The notes under the pieces were generated by a model that was not told the origin of the DNA, ran no database searches, and saw only the letters and a list, made by a program, of their open reading frames with translations. A DNA stretch of 7,157 nt from Bacteroidia bacterium (GTDB lineage: Bacteria > Bacteroidota > Bacteroidia > Bacteroidales > Dysgonomonadaceae): NCBI GenBank assembly GCA_030539475.1, contig JAUNRY010000110.1, positions 1-7,157 on the forward strand. Reading direction: 5' to 3'. Shown one piece after another: positions 1 through 6,395 of the stretch. Both the position numbers and the translations under genes were made by a program. Each line of letters opens with the position of its first letter. Within the stretch, counting starts at the first letter, position 1.

Positions 1-16
1 AGGAGAGGCATAAATA

Positions 17-65
17 GTTTAAAGTTTAAAGTTCATGGTTCAAAGATTAGAGTTCAAAGTTTAGG
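17..65. repeat. Degenerate 7-bp tandem repeat, consensus GTTYAAA, seven units
   Basis: Seven consecutive heptads in strict phase start at 17, 24, 31, 38, 45, 52 and 59. Units at 17 and 24 are GTTTAAA, those at 38 and 52 are GTTCAAA, and those at 31, 45 and 59 (GTTCATG, GATTAGA, GTTTAGG) differ at two or three positions from the consensus. There is no insertion or deletion within 49 bp. The block lies outside the sugar cassette's terminator and no open frame with coding character uses it. The remainder of 1-209 contains only the duplicated 10-mer, the terminator and the 3' untranslated stretch. Confidence 0.75.
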
Positions 66-84
66 GTTGTTGATGTGTGTTGTA

Positions 85-104
85 GCGAAAAAGGGCGAAA
101 AAAG
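85..104. repeat. Tandem duplicated 10-mer beside the terminator
   Basis: GCGAAAAAGG (85-94) is followed directly by GCGAAAAAAG (95-104), differing at one base. On the minus strand these give two T-runs immediately after the terminator stem, which may provide a second pausing tract. Whether this is functional or slippage is not decidable here. Confidence 0.45.
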
Positions 105-106
105 TG

Positions 107-145
107 AAAGAGGGTGTCTCGCTTTAAATTTGAGACACCCTCTTT
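107..145 (-). terminator. Rho-independent terminator of the sugar cassette
   Basis: A perfect 14-bp stem (107-120 with 132-145) encloses an 11-base AT-rich loop (121-131). On the minus strand the stem ends in CTCTTT and is followed after CA by a run of six T (98-103), which fits an intrinsic terminator about 65 bases after the isomerase-like gene's stop. The + strand also has T after the stem (TTTTCTG), so it could work weakly in both directions. Confidence 0.8.
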
Positions 146-209
146 TCTGTGTGAGAAAAACAGCAAAGAGTTTTACTTTTTATTCACCGTCTTCTACAGA
201 GACTACTAT

Positions 210-1097
210 CTATTTCGAATAGCTGTTTTTCACATAATCAGCATCGCCCAGGTAATTGTAACTTTCTCTTACGCCCTCGAACGGAGTTCCGGTGTATTTT
301 TCCACTTCAACAATCAGGTATTTGGCACCCGAATTATCGATATTGTTGAAAATATTTTCGAAATTTACTTTGCCGCTTCTGCCGAGTTCGGTTTCGTCTT
401 TGATGTGAAGTTGTTCAAAACGGCCGGGGAAATTGTTGAAATAAGCCACCGGATCTTTGCCGCCTTCTACCACCCAATACACGTCCATTTGATAAAATAC
501 TTTATCCGGGTCTGTATTGTTCAACATGTAATCGTACATCAACTCGCCTTCAATTTCTTTAAATTCGAAATTGTGGTTATGGTAACCGAAACGAAGTCCT
601 GCCGCGTTGCATTTTTCACCAATCTGGTTGTAATAATCGCAATACGCTTTTAAATCGGCAAGAGTTGTTGGAGTAGGCATCCAGGGAGCTACAATGTATT
701 TCATTCCGGCATCTTTGTGCGCCTGAATGGCCGTATCCCACCAAGCCCAAACTTCGTCCCAATTGGTGTCGCCGGGGTTATCTGCCAACGGCCGTGCGGT
801 ATGCGATGAAAGCACTTCCATGCCGGCATCTTCAATGCTTTTTTTGAAATCGGCCGGAGCCATTCCGTAGAATTGTCCGTCGTTATAACCGGCAGCTTCA
901 ACGCCTGTATATCCGAATTGAGCCACAGAGTCTATCGTGGCCTGATAATTGGCCTTGATATCGTCGCGAAGGGAATAAAGTTGAAGATAGATGTCTTTTT
1001 TCGTCTTTGTTTCTTCGGCTTTCTGTTGGGTGCAAGCCGGAAATACCATTAATCCGACAAGAAGAATGGCAATGCTTAACAATGAATACTTTTTCAT
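210..1097 (-). CDS. Exported sugar phosphate isomerase/epimerase-like TIM-barrel lipoprotein (candidate 3-keto-glycoside lyase)
   Basis: This 295-residue protein has a lipoprotein signal with lipobox F-P-A-C (C22), followed by a short charged tether to about residue 34. The rest is a single AP-endonuclease-2 / xylose-isomerase-like TIM barrel. Strand motifs appear in order: IYLQLYSLRDDI (36-47), GYTGVEAAGY (62-71), VLSSHT (95-100), KYIVAPW (133-139), LRFGYHNHNFEF (168-179), YQMDVYWVVEGG (202-213), QLHIKD (229-234) and YLIVEVEKYTGTP (260-272). E178, D205, H231 and E264 or E266 are candidate divalent-metal ligands, judged from position only. Cytoplasmic relatives isomerise or epimerise phospho-sugars; export makes a phospho-sugar substrate unlikely. 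Relatives encoded beside Gfo/Idh and DUF1080 genes act as lyases that eliminate the leaving group from 3-keto-glycosides, which I infer here. Stop is TAG; the gene is followed by a strong terminator. Confidence 0.9.
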   Translation of the reverse strand: MKKYSLLSIAILLVGLMVFPACTQQKAEETKTKKDIYLQLYSLRDDIKANYQATIDSVAQFGYTGVEAAGYNDGQFYGMAPADFKKSIEDAGMEVLSSHTARPLADNPGDTNWDEVWAWWDTAIQAHKDAGMKYIVAPWMPTPTTLADLKAYCDYYNQIGEKCNAAGLRFGYHNHNFEFKEIEGELMYDYMLNNTDPDKVFYQMDVYWVVEGGKDPVAYFNNFPGRFEQLHIKDETELGRSGKVNFENIFNNIDNSGAKYLIVEVEKYTGTPFEGVRESYNYLGDADYVKNSYSK

Positions 1098-1124
1098 TTT
1101 ATATTTAATTGAATTTTTAATGAA

Positions 1125-1997
1125 TTAATCCAATATTTTCACTCTTATGTTGCGATACCAAACATCGTCGCCGTGGTCTTGCAGGCCGATAAAACCTTCT
1201 CTGTTGGAGCCGCCTACGTTGTTGAGCAATTCAAAAGCCAACGGCCATTTGTCTTGGCTAAACTTGCTTGCTTGCAGCATATCTGTCCATTTCTGGGTCC
1301 ACAAGTGGTATTCCAGCACATTTTCGTTGTTTTGTCCGTGAACAACCGTTCCTCGGTAAACCATAATTTTGGCGGTGTTCCATTCTCCAAAAGGATTTTG
1401 ATTTTGGGGAACGGCCGGAATCATATCGTATAATGAAGCCGATTGCCTGTTGTTGTCTTTACCCAATTTTGCGTCGGGGTGGTTTTCATTGTCCAGAACT
1501 TGATACTCGGGAGAAGAAATGTAGATGGGTTCCACTCTTTCGTTTCCGTCATTATCGGTTGTAGTTACTTCCTGAGCGAGGTAGAAAATACCCGAGTTTC
1601 CGCCTTTGGAAACTTTCCAATCCAACAAGAGTTCAAAATTTTTGAATTTGTGATCGAAAATAATATCGCCTCCGTCACCGTCTTGGGCTTCTCCTCCACC
1701 CGATCCGTTGAATTTGATGGCGCCGTCTTCTATTGTCCACTTGCCGGGAACGTCATCTCTACCATATCCGCGCCAGCCCGTAAAGTCTTTTCCGTTGAAA
1801 ATTACGATATAGCCTTCGCTATCAGTCTCAAACTTCGACAAGTCAACCTGTGGCTTTTCGATAACTGAATATTGCGGCGTTTCTGTTTGCATAGTGTCCT
1901 CGCTTTGTGTTTCTGCTGATCGCTGCGCACCTCCGGTACAAGCAACAAAAGCAGTTGTAATTAATAAAGTTGCGAATAAATAAATAACTTTTTTCAT
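1125..1997 (-). CDS. DUF1080 lipoprotein (3-keto-disaccharide hydrolase family, PF06439-like)
   Basis: This 290-residue protein begins with a lipoprotein signal: MKK, a hydrophobic stretch, then the lipobox F-V-A-C with lipidated C20. A Ser/Thr/Glu/Gln-rich tether follows to about residue 45. The rest is one concanavalin-like beta-sandwich domain of the DUF1080 family, with GYIVIFNGKDFTGW at 62-75, a GKWTIEDGAIKF block, FKNFELLLDWKVSKGGNSGI in the middle, SPEYQVLDNENHPD, and the diagnostic end GFIGLQDHGDDVWYRNIRVK (268-287). Family members act on 3-keto sugars, as 3-keto-disaccharide hydrolases or as hydratases of 3-keto-2-hydroxyglycal intermediates. The position between an oxidoreductase and an isomerase-like gene favours the hydration step, by inference. 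A start at 1995-1997 is preceded by a weak purine run (AAAAAGAAAG). It is 121 bp from the Gfo/Idh gene and 27 bp from the next gene, so at least the last two genes are likely one transcript. Confidence 0.92.
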   Translation of the reverse strand: MKKVIYLFATLLITTAFVACTGGAQRSAETQSEDTMQTETPQYSVIEKPQVDLSKFETDSEGYIVIFNGKDFTGWRGYGRDDVPGKWTIEDGAIKFNGSGGGEAQDGDGGDIIFDHKFKNFELLLDWKVSKGGNSGIFYLAQEVTTTDNDGNERVEPIYISSPEYQVLDNENHPDAKLGKDNNRQSASLYDMIPAVPQNQNPFGEWNTAKIMVYRGTVVHGQNNENVLEYHLWTQKWTDMLQASKFSQDKWPLAFELLNNVGGSNREGFIGLQDHGDDVWYRNIRVKILD

Positions 1998-2036
1998 AAA
2001 TACTTTCTTTTTAATTTAAACTTATTTTTTTAAGAT

Positions 2037-2109
2037 AACAGGCATCAGATATCAGACTCAATACGCTGTTTTTTCTGACAGTGTAACGGCCTGACATCTG
2101 ATATCTGTT
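2037..2109. repeat. Imperfect inverted repeat built of heptads; long stem-loop after the Gfo/Idh gene
   Basis: Arms of 19 bp at 2037-2055 and 2091-2109 are reverse complements except at three positions. Between them an inner 8-bp stem (2062-2069 with 2078-2085, one G-T mismatch) has an 8-base loop, so the whole segment can fold into a two-stage hairpin. Each arm also has period 7: ATCAGAT then ATCAGAC on the left (2044-2057), CTGACAT, CTGATAT and CTGTTAA on the right (2091-2111). The fold starts 9 bases after the Gfo/Idh stop. No T-run follows in the direction of transcription (the minus strand continues with ATCTTAAAAAAATAAG), so complete termination is unlikely; a role in mRNA stability or partial attenuation is inferred. 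A weak -7-like TAAGTTTA (minus strand, 2017-2024) lies after it. Confidence 0.6.
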
Positions 2110-2118
2110 AATCTGCAC

Positions 2119-3588
2119 TTACGGCATTGCCGGCAATTTCCAACCGTTTTGGTAGGTGTGCTTGATCATTTCTGCGGCATAGTCGTTTGCACTTACCGGG
2201 TCAGTCCATGTTTTGTTGAACGTTGGGTGGCCATCGGTAATTTTGAAACCATCTTCGATAATAGTTCTGATGGTTGCGTCGGCCGGAATATTGGTAAACT
2301 TCATGTTTTCACCGTCCCAATGCAATTCTTGGTTCAAACCTTGCAATCTTACTGCCAGAACACCCATAACTACCATTTCGTTGAAAGGCCCTGCTTCGGA
2401 GAAAGGAGATGCAGTTTCAACACGATTTGCCGGGCTTTCTTTACAAGCGCGCACCCAATCCATTTCGTGAGAGAGGGTTACTTCGCGTTGAGTTTTGGGG
2501 GAGTTGGGTTTTCTGCCCGATACTAACCACGGATTCACTCCGTAGCAACCGCAAATGAGCGTATCTTTTGTTCCGTGGAAAATAACCGCACCACCCTGAT
2601 CGTTCAGGTTTTTGCCGGCAGGCACGCCTTCGGGACGGAAGGGTTGTAAACCACCGTCGTACCAGCTAACTTCCACTTCGGGCATATTAACTTTTGCCAT
2701 GTTTTTGCGAGCCGGGAAAACGTATTTCACCATTTGTGCATTGGGAGCACAATCCGTTAACAACATGGTGGACGAACCCTGAACTTTTGTAGGATATCCT
2801 AAATTTAAGCCTTTGAATACCGGATGTAGAATGTGGCAAGCCATATCGCCCAGAGCGCCTGTTCCGAAATCCCACCATCCGCGCCAGTTCCACGGGTGAT
2901 AAATTTCATTAAACGGACGTTTGGGAGCCGGGCCTAAGAAAAGATCCCAATTCAATGTGGAAGGAACCGGATGCTCTTCTTTCGGGGTCATTAAGCCCTG
3001 CGGCCAGATAGGCCTGTCGGTGAACGTTTCAACTTTTGTAACTTCGCCAATTTGTCCGTCACTGATCCAATCGATAACCTGACGTACACCGGGGCCCGAA
3101 GATCCTTGATTACCCATGCTGGTGGCAACTTTATGTTTTTTAGCCAGATTAGTTAAAAGACGCGATTCGTAAACACTGTGAGTCAATGGTTTTTGCACAT
3201 ATACGTGTTTTCCCATTGTCATGGCATCGGCAGCAACAATTGCGTGAGTGTGGTCAGCAGTAGCAACAACAACACCATCAATTGATTTTCCCAGTTCATC
3301 GTACATTTTACGATAATCGTAATATTTTTTTGCTTTGGGGAAATAATCGAAAACGCGCTGACTGTATTTCCAGTCAACATCGCAAAGCCCTACTATATTT
3401 TGGCTTTCCAAGTTCTTGAGGTTAGCAAAACCCATACCTCCAACTCCAACACCCACGATGTTGAGTTTATCACTCGGAGCCATATGCCCCATGCTTTTTC
3501 CAAGTACCGATGAGGGTACAACAGTTAATCCTACAGCAGCAGTTGCGCCTGCCCGGATAAACTTCCTTCTTGACATTTTTGATGACAT
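2119..3588 (-). CDS. Tat-exported Gfo/Idh/MocA family oxidoreductase
   Basis: This 489-residue enzyme belongs to the NAD(P)-dependent glucose-fructose oxidoreductase / inositol dehydrogenase family. Residues 1-30 are a twin-arginine signal (S6-R7-R8-K9-F10-I11, a hydrophobic stretch, then SSVLG), predicting export of the folded, cofactor-loaded protein. The Rossmann nucleotide-binding glycines are G46-V-G48-V-G50-G51-M-G53, with D70 at the end of the second strand. TADHTH occupies 110-115. The motif usually written EKP appears as VQKPLTHS (131-138), so the conserved lysine is K133 and glutamate is replaced by glutamine. The C-terminal sheet domain has the WRGWWDFGTGALGDMACH block (235-252), whose H252 and D248 are candidate active-site residues. 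I infer oxidation of a sugar or glycoside hydroxyl, most likely C3, because a DUF1080 protein and an isomerase-like protein follow. Retaining tightly bound NAD(P) in the periplasm is known for Zymomonas GFOR. ATG at residue 5 is an alternative start that keeps the Tat motif. Confidence 0.93.
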   Translation of the reverse strand: MSSKMSRRKFIRAGATAAVGLTVVPSSVLGKSMGHMAPSDKLNIVGVGVGGMGFANLKNLESQNIVGLCDVDWKYSQRVFDYFPKAKKYYDYRKMYDELGKSIDGVVVATADHTHAIVAADAMTMGKHVYVQKPLTHSVYESRLLTNLAKKHKVATSMGNQGSSGPGVRQVIDWISDGQIGEVTKVETFTDRPIWPQGLMTPKEEHPVPSTLNWDLFLGPAPKRPFNEIYHPWNWRGWWDFGTGALGDMACHILHPVFKGLNLGYPTKVQGSSTMLLTDCAPNAQMVKYVFPARKNMAKVNMPEVEVSWYDGGLQPFRPEGVPAGKNLNDQGGAVIFHGTKDTLICGCYGVNPWLVSGRKPNSPKTQREVTLSHEMDWVRACKESPANRVETASPFSEAGPFNEMVVMGVLAVRLQGLNQELHWDGENMKFTNIPADATIRTIIEDGFKITDGHPTFNKTWTDPVSANDYAAEMIKHTYQNGWKLPAMP

Positions 3589-3795
3589 AAAAATTTGTTT
3601 TAGGTGAAATTAATTTAAATATTATTTATAACTTTTCTGATTAAATAAGTTACGTTTTTCCTCCCGAAAATTGTATTTGAAATAATTGGCGTAAAAATAG
3701 GGAAAAAAAATGAACGATTAAAATTTTAGTAACACAAATGATGAAAAAATGTATTAATTAAACAACTATCTATCCATTTTACGCTTGTTTTCAGT
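3589..3795 (-). promoter_or_regulatory. 207-bp AT-rich intergenic region, likely promoter of the three-gene sugar cassette
   Basis: This is the longest gene-free stretch within the array and lies directly upstream of the Gfo/Idh gene. A minus-strand TATTTTTA (3692-3699) matches seven of eight positions of the Bacteroidota -7 consensus TAnnTTTG, but I find no convincing -33 TTTG at the right distance, so the promoter position is tentative. A dyad with 7-bp arms and one mismatch (ATAACTT 3628-3634, AAGTTAC 3647-3653) lies about 40-65 bp before the start codon and could be an operator or a leader hairpin. No terminator-like stem with a T-run is visible after the DUF5009 gene, so read-through from upstream is possible. 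Confidence 0.4.
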
Positions 3796-4923
3796 TTAAA
3801 TCTTCACAAAAATACGCAATTTGTACATCAACTGCAAAATAAAGAAAAGAATTAAAAAGTTGGCGAAAGTAAGAACGGCAGCGTAATAATCGCCGGTGTA
3901 TTTTTCCAGGCCCCACAGTAGGGAGTGTGCCGCGCTCCTGAAGTTGATAACCATTCCGAGCGTATAGGCAATGATGGAATTCATTCCGTATATTTTCAAC
4001 CAATTTAACCCTTTTGAGCGGCCCTTGTAATCGATAATGTAATAAAACAAGGCCATCAATAGAAAACACCATCCACCCGACCAAAGCGTCATGCTGGCCG
4101 ACCAGATTTTCTTTATAATGGGTGTCTGAAAACTGAGTATCCATCCCGATGCAAGCAGTGCCAAGCCTATTACCAGAAGGGTTTTACTGTTCCGAAGTTT
4201 ATTTTTTCCATCTTTCATAATTTGTCCGGCAAAAACACCCAGCATGGTGGTTACGCCAAACACCATGCTCGACAGCACCCACGTGTAGCGATAGTTATCC
4301 GAAAAATGCCACGCGCCGTCTTCGTTATAATACACGCCGTCGCGCAAACGGCCTAAAACGGTTTTATCCACGGCTTCGGCGAAATTGCCTTCGGGGGTGA
4401 AATCGCCCAGAAAGGTGAGAAACGCCCAATAACCGATAAGCAGCAACGCGGTAGCGATAATTTGCCCTTTTCGGGACAGATGCAGCAGAAAAATAGCGGC
4501 AATTACATAACCGGCGGCGATGGCCTGCAATGTATTGGTATAGACACGCACGGCAAGCGGGTCGAGGCTTAACAGGTTGCCCTGAATAACCGCACCGAGA
4601 ATAAAAAGAATGATGAACCGCCGGAAAATTTTCTTGTAAATGGTCGATTTATCGGGGTTGTTCCTGTATTTTTCAAACGAAAAAGGCATGGCCGCGCCCA
4701 CCATAAAAAGGAAGAGCGGCATCACCAAATCCCAAGTGGTGAAACCCACCCACTCCACGTGATCGAATTGATTCAAAAAAAACGAAACCGCCGGAATATC
4801 GGCCCAATGCCGTGCAAACGCCACAAACACGGGCTGAAAGAAAACCAGCATGAACAGGTCGAATCCGCGAAGGATATCGAGGGATTCAAGTCGTTTGACG
4901 GAAACAGATGTTCGGGTATTCAT
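3796..4923 (-). CDS. DUF5009 / heparan-alpha-glucosaminide N-acetyltransferase-like membrane protein
   Basis: This 375-residue protein is predicted to span the inner membrane roughly ten times. Residues 11-30 carry the family opening (RLESLDILRGFDLFMLVFF), followed by an external loop with W40, H55 and W58 and the motif TTWDLVMPLFLFMVGAAMPF at 62-81, all typical of the HGSNAT/YeiB-like acyltransferase superfamily. Later segments lie around residues 95-115, 130-150, 155-172, 215-235, 248-265, 280-295 and 315-330, and the protein ends with a final helix and a basic tail. Eukaryotic relatives pass acetyl from cytosolic acetyl-CoA across a membrane onto a terminal glucosamine. Bacterial members are often found near polysaccharide genes, but their substrates are mostly untested, so sugar or glycan O/N-acylation is an inference. 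H55 is a candidate for the acetyl-carrying histidine. The start is the ATG at 4921-4923 with an AT-rich leader. It lies 35 bp after the TPR gene; a 207-bp gap separates it from the next gene. Confidence 0.85.
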   Translation of the reverse strand: MNTRTSVSVKRLESLDILRGFDLFMLVFFQPVFVAFARHWADIPAVSFFLNQFDHVEWVGFTTWDLVMPLFLFMVGAAMPFSFEKYRNNPDKSTIYKKIFRRFIILFILGAVIQGNLLSLDPLAVRVYTNTLQAIAAGYVIAAIFLLHLSRKGQIIATALLLIGYWAFLTFLGDFTPEGNFAEAVDKTVLGRLRDGVYYNEDGAWHFSDNYRYTWVLSSMVFGVTTMLGVFAGQIMKDGKNKLRNSKTLLVIGLALLASGWILSFQTPIIKKIWSASMTLWSGGWCFLLMALFYYIIDYKGRSKGLNWLKIYGMNSIIAYTLGMVINFRSAAHSLLWGLEKYTGDYYAAVLTFANFLILFFILQLMYKLRIFVKI

Positions 4924-4941
4924 AACCGCGAATTATTTAGC

Positions 4942-4962
4942 AATTGATAATTAGGAATTTAA
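4942..4962. repeat. Short period-7 direct repeat (AATTNRD-like), about three units
   Basis: In steps of seven the + strand reads AATTGAT (4942), AATTAGG (4949) and AATTTAA (4956). Each unit starts with AATT. The last unit overlaps the TAA stop of the TPR gene (4959-4961). In so AT-rich a spacer three units could arise by chance, so the support comes mainly from the same period recurring in other spacers. Confidence 0.3.
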
Positions 4963-6386
4963 TATTTTATATTCTTAAACAACACCCTGTTTTCGCGCGC
5001 TTCGTTCAGTCGGATCAGCATTTTTTGACGGTTATAGTGCGAAAAATCAGAATCTTCGTTCCCGGCAATCACGTGCAACAGGGAGCGCAGTTCATCGTCG
5101 GAAAACTGTTGCATAATTTCATCAAAAGGCTCTTTGGTTCCAATTTCGAAACGGATGAAAGCCAATCGCGATTTAGCAGTAGGATAATCGGGATCGAGTT
5201 TCAGCAACTGCTCCAGGTATCCGGCGGCTTGTTCATACTTCTCTTGCGCTACGCTCACATTTGCCAACCTGTCAATGATTTCTTCGTTGTCTTCCGAGAG
5301 TAAAGCCGCTTTTATGTATGCCGCTTCGGCCGCGCGCAAATCACCGTCGAGAAACGTAATTTCTCCTTCCAGCATGTAGTAACCGAGCGTTTCTTTTTCT
5401 TCGTCAGCAATACCGTTGTATATCCGGCGTGCCTCCGGCAAGTTGTTTTTTAAAAGCTCAACAAAGGCGTGTCTAACGGCAATTCCTTTCGGGCCGAAAC
5501 GTTGCTCCATTGTATCGATGGTGCGCGACATCCGGTCGTACTGTTCCATGGCTTCATAACCTTCGAGCAACGAATCGTAAAGCGACTCATCGTCGGGCGC
5601 TATGCGGATGCATTCTTCAAAAATACGAATGGCTTCGGGCGCATTATCGTTCAGGTAAAGCGACAACGCTTTCATTTTAAGGGCCGACACATCGTTTTCG
5701 CTGATGGTGAGGGCAAAATCGAAAGCGTCGATGGCTTTGTTGTACTCTTCGTTCATGGAATACAATTTACCGATGTTTACCCAGCCTTCAAACGAATACG
5801 GGTCTATGTCGAGCAGGCGGTTGTTGTATTCAATGGCGCGGTGGAAATCGCCTTTCATTTCGTTGGAGTATGCCAAATCAATAAGCACGTCGGGGTTGGA
5901 TTCATCAATTTTCAAACTCTCTTCGAGATAGGAGATGGCGCGGTCGAAATTATCGATATCGTTCATCACGTAGCCTATTTCGGTAATAAAAACGTACAAA
6001 TCATCGATGGATAAATCGCTGGCCATTGTATTATTAATCAAATCATTGGCTTCCTCTGTTTTTCCCAAATGCAGTAAACTCTCAATCCTGAGCAGGGGAA
6101 GTTCAATGTCTCCTTCGTCAGGAATATTGTTCAGGTATGCAACCGCGTCGTCGTACAACTCGGCAAATACCAGTGTTTTAGCTTTTAAAATCATCAATTC
6201 CGTACTGGATGGATGCATTCGCAATCCTTCTTCAATGAGTTCTTCGGCTTGTTCGTTATCTCCCAAACTGTTGTAATAATCGGCAAGTATGGCAAACTCA
6301 TCGGCATCGAGATACATTTTTTTGCCAAAAAGCTGCATTTGTTCGTATCTTTCTACTAAGGCGGATATGTCTAATTCTTCGTCCAT
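4959..6386 (-). CDS. Cytoplasmic tetratricopeptide-repeat (TPR) protein
   Basis: This 475-residue acidic protein has no signal peptide and no membrane segment. It is built almost entirely of helix-turn-helix TPR units of about 34 residues: one near residues 43-75 (EQAEELIEEGLRMHP), then a clear series from about 139 to 270 (RAISYLEESLKIDESNP, RAIEYNNRLLDIDPYSFEGW, KAIDAFDFALTISEND, EAIRIFEECIRIAPDD) and further units from about 335 to 425 (AAEAAYIKAALLSEDNE, QAAGYLEQLLKLDPDYPTAK). TPR arrays are protein-binding scaffolds, so no enzymatic role is implied and the partner cannot be read from the sequence. The last 50 residues fall outside the TPR pattern. The ATG at 6384-6386 is preceded by an A-rich stretch without a Shine-Dalgarno sequence, and no better upstream start is available. 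It sits 60 bp after glnS and 35 bp before the DUF5009 gene, so co-transcription is plausible; a functional tie to glutaminylation is not shown. Confidence 0.9.
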   Translation of the reverse strand: MDEELDISALVERYEQMQLFGKKMYLDADEFAILADYYNSLGDNEQAEELIEEGLRMHPSSTELMILKAKTLVFAELYDDAVAYLNNIPDEGDIELPLLRIESLLHLGKTEEANDLINNTMASDLSIDDLYVFITEIGYVMNDIDNFDRAISYLEESLKIDESNPDVLIDLAYSNEMKGDFHRAIEYNNRLLDIDPYSFEGWVNIGKLYSMNEEYNKAIDAFDFALTISENDVSALKMKALSLYLNDNAPEAIRIFEECIRIAPDDESLYDSLLEGYEAMEQYDRMSRTIDTMEQRFGPKGIAVRHAFVELLKNNLPEARRIYNGIADEEKETLGYYMLEGEITFLDGDLRAAEAAYIKAALLSEDNEEIIDRLANVSVAQEKYEQAAGYLEQLLKLDPDYPTAKSRLAFIRFEIGTKEPFDEIMQQFSDDELRSLLHVIAGNEDSDFSHYNRQKMLIRLNEARENRVLFKNIKY

Positions 6387-6395
6387 TTTTTGTTA

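Noticed and set aside
114..653. A 179-codon open frame on the + strand that begins inside the terminator
   Set aside because: It starts in the terminator stem and runs antisense to the isomerase-like gene. The translation is low-complexity Phe/Val/Ile-rich with no recognisable domain.
1098..1124. Near-duplicate TTTAATTGAATT / TTTAATGAATT in the 27-bp spacer before the isomerase-like gene
   Set aside because: The copies are 11-12 bases of almost pure A/T and have no clear period, so chance is sufficient.
1443..1868. A 141-codon + strand frame opposite the DUF1080 gene
   Set aside because: The opposite strand encodes a clear, complete DUF1080 domain, so this is an antisense shadow.
2119..3588. 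The Gfo/Idh protein as a GH109-type alpha-N-acetylgalactosaminidase
   Set aside because: The family is related and also NAD-dependent, and Tat signals occur there, but the adjacent DUF1080 and isomerase-like genes fit a multi-enzyme 3-keto route better. I cannot exclude GH109-like activity from sequence alone.
3660..3665. A Shine-Dalgarno-like GGGAGG on the minus strand in the cassette leader
   Set aside because: No ATG, GTG or TTG start with a useful open frame follows at proper distance, and the neighbouring genes do not use Shine-Dalgarno sequences.
5469..6014. A 181-codon open frame on the + strand, opposite the TPR gene
   Set aside because: It is fully antisense to a well-supported TPR gene. 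Its Phe/Val/Ile-rich translation reflects the complement of Glu/Asp/Asn/Lys-rich codons and resembles no family I recognise.
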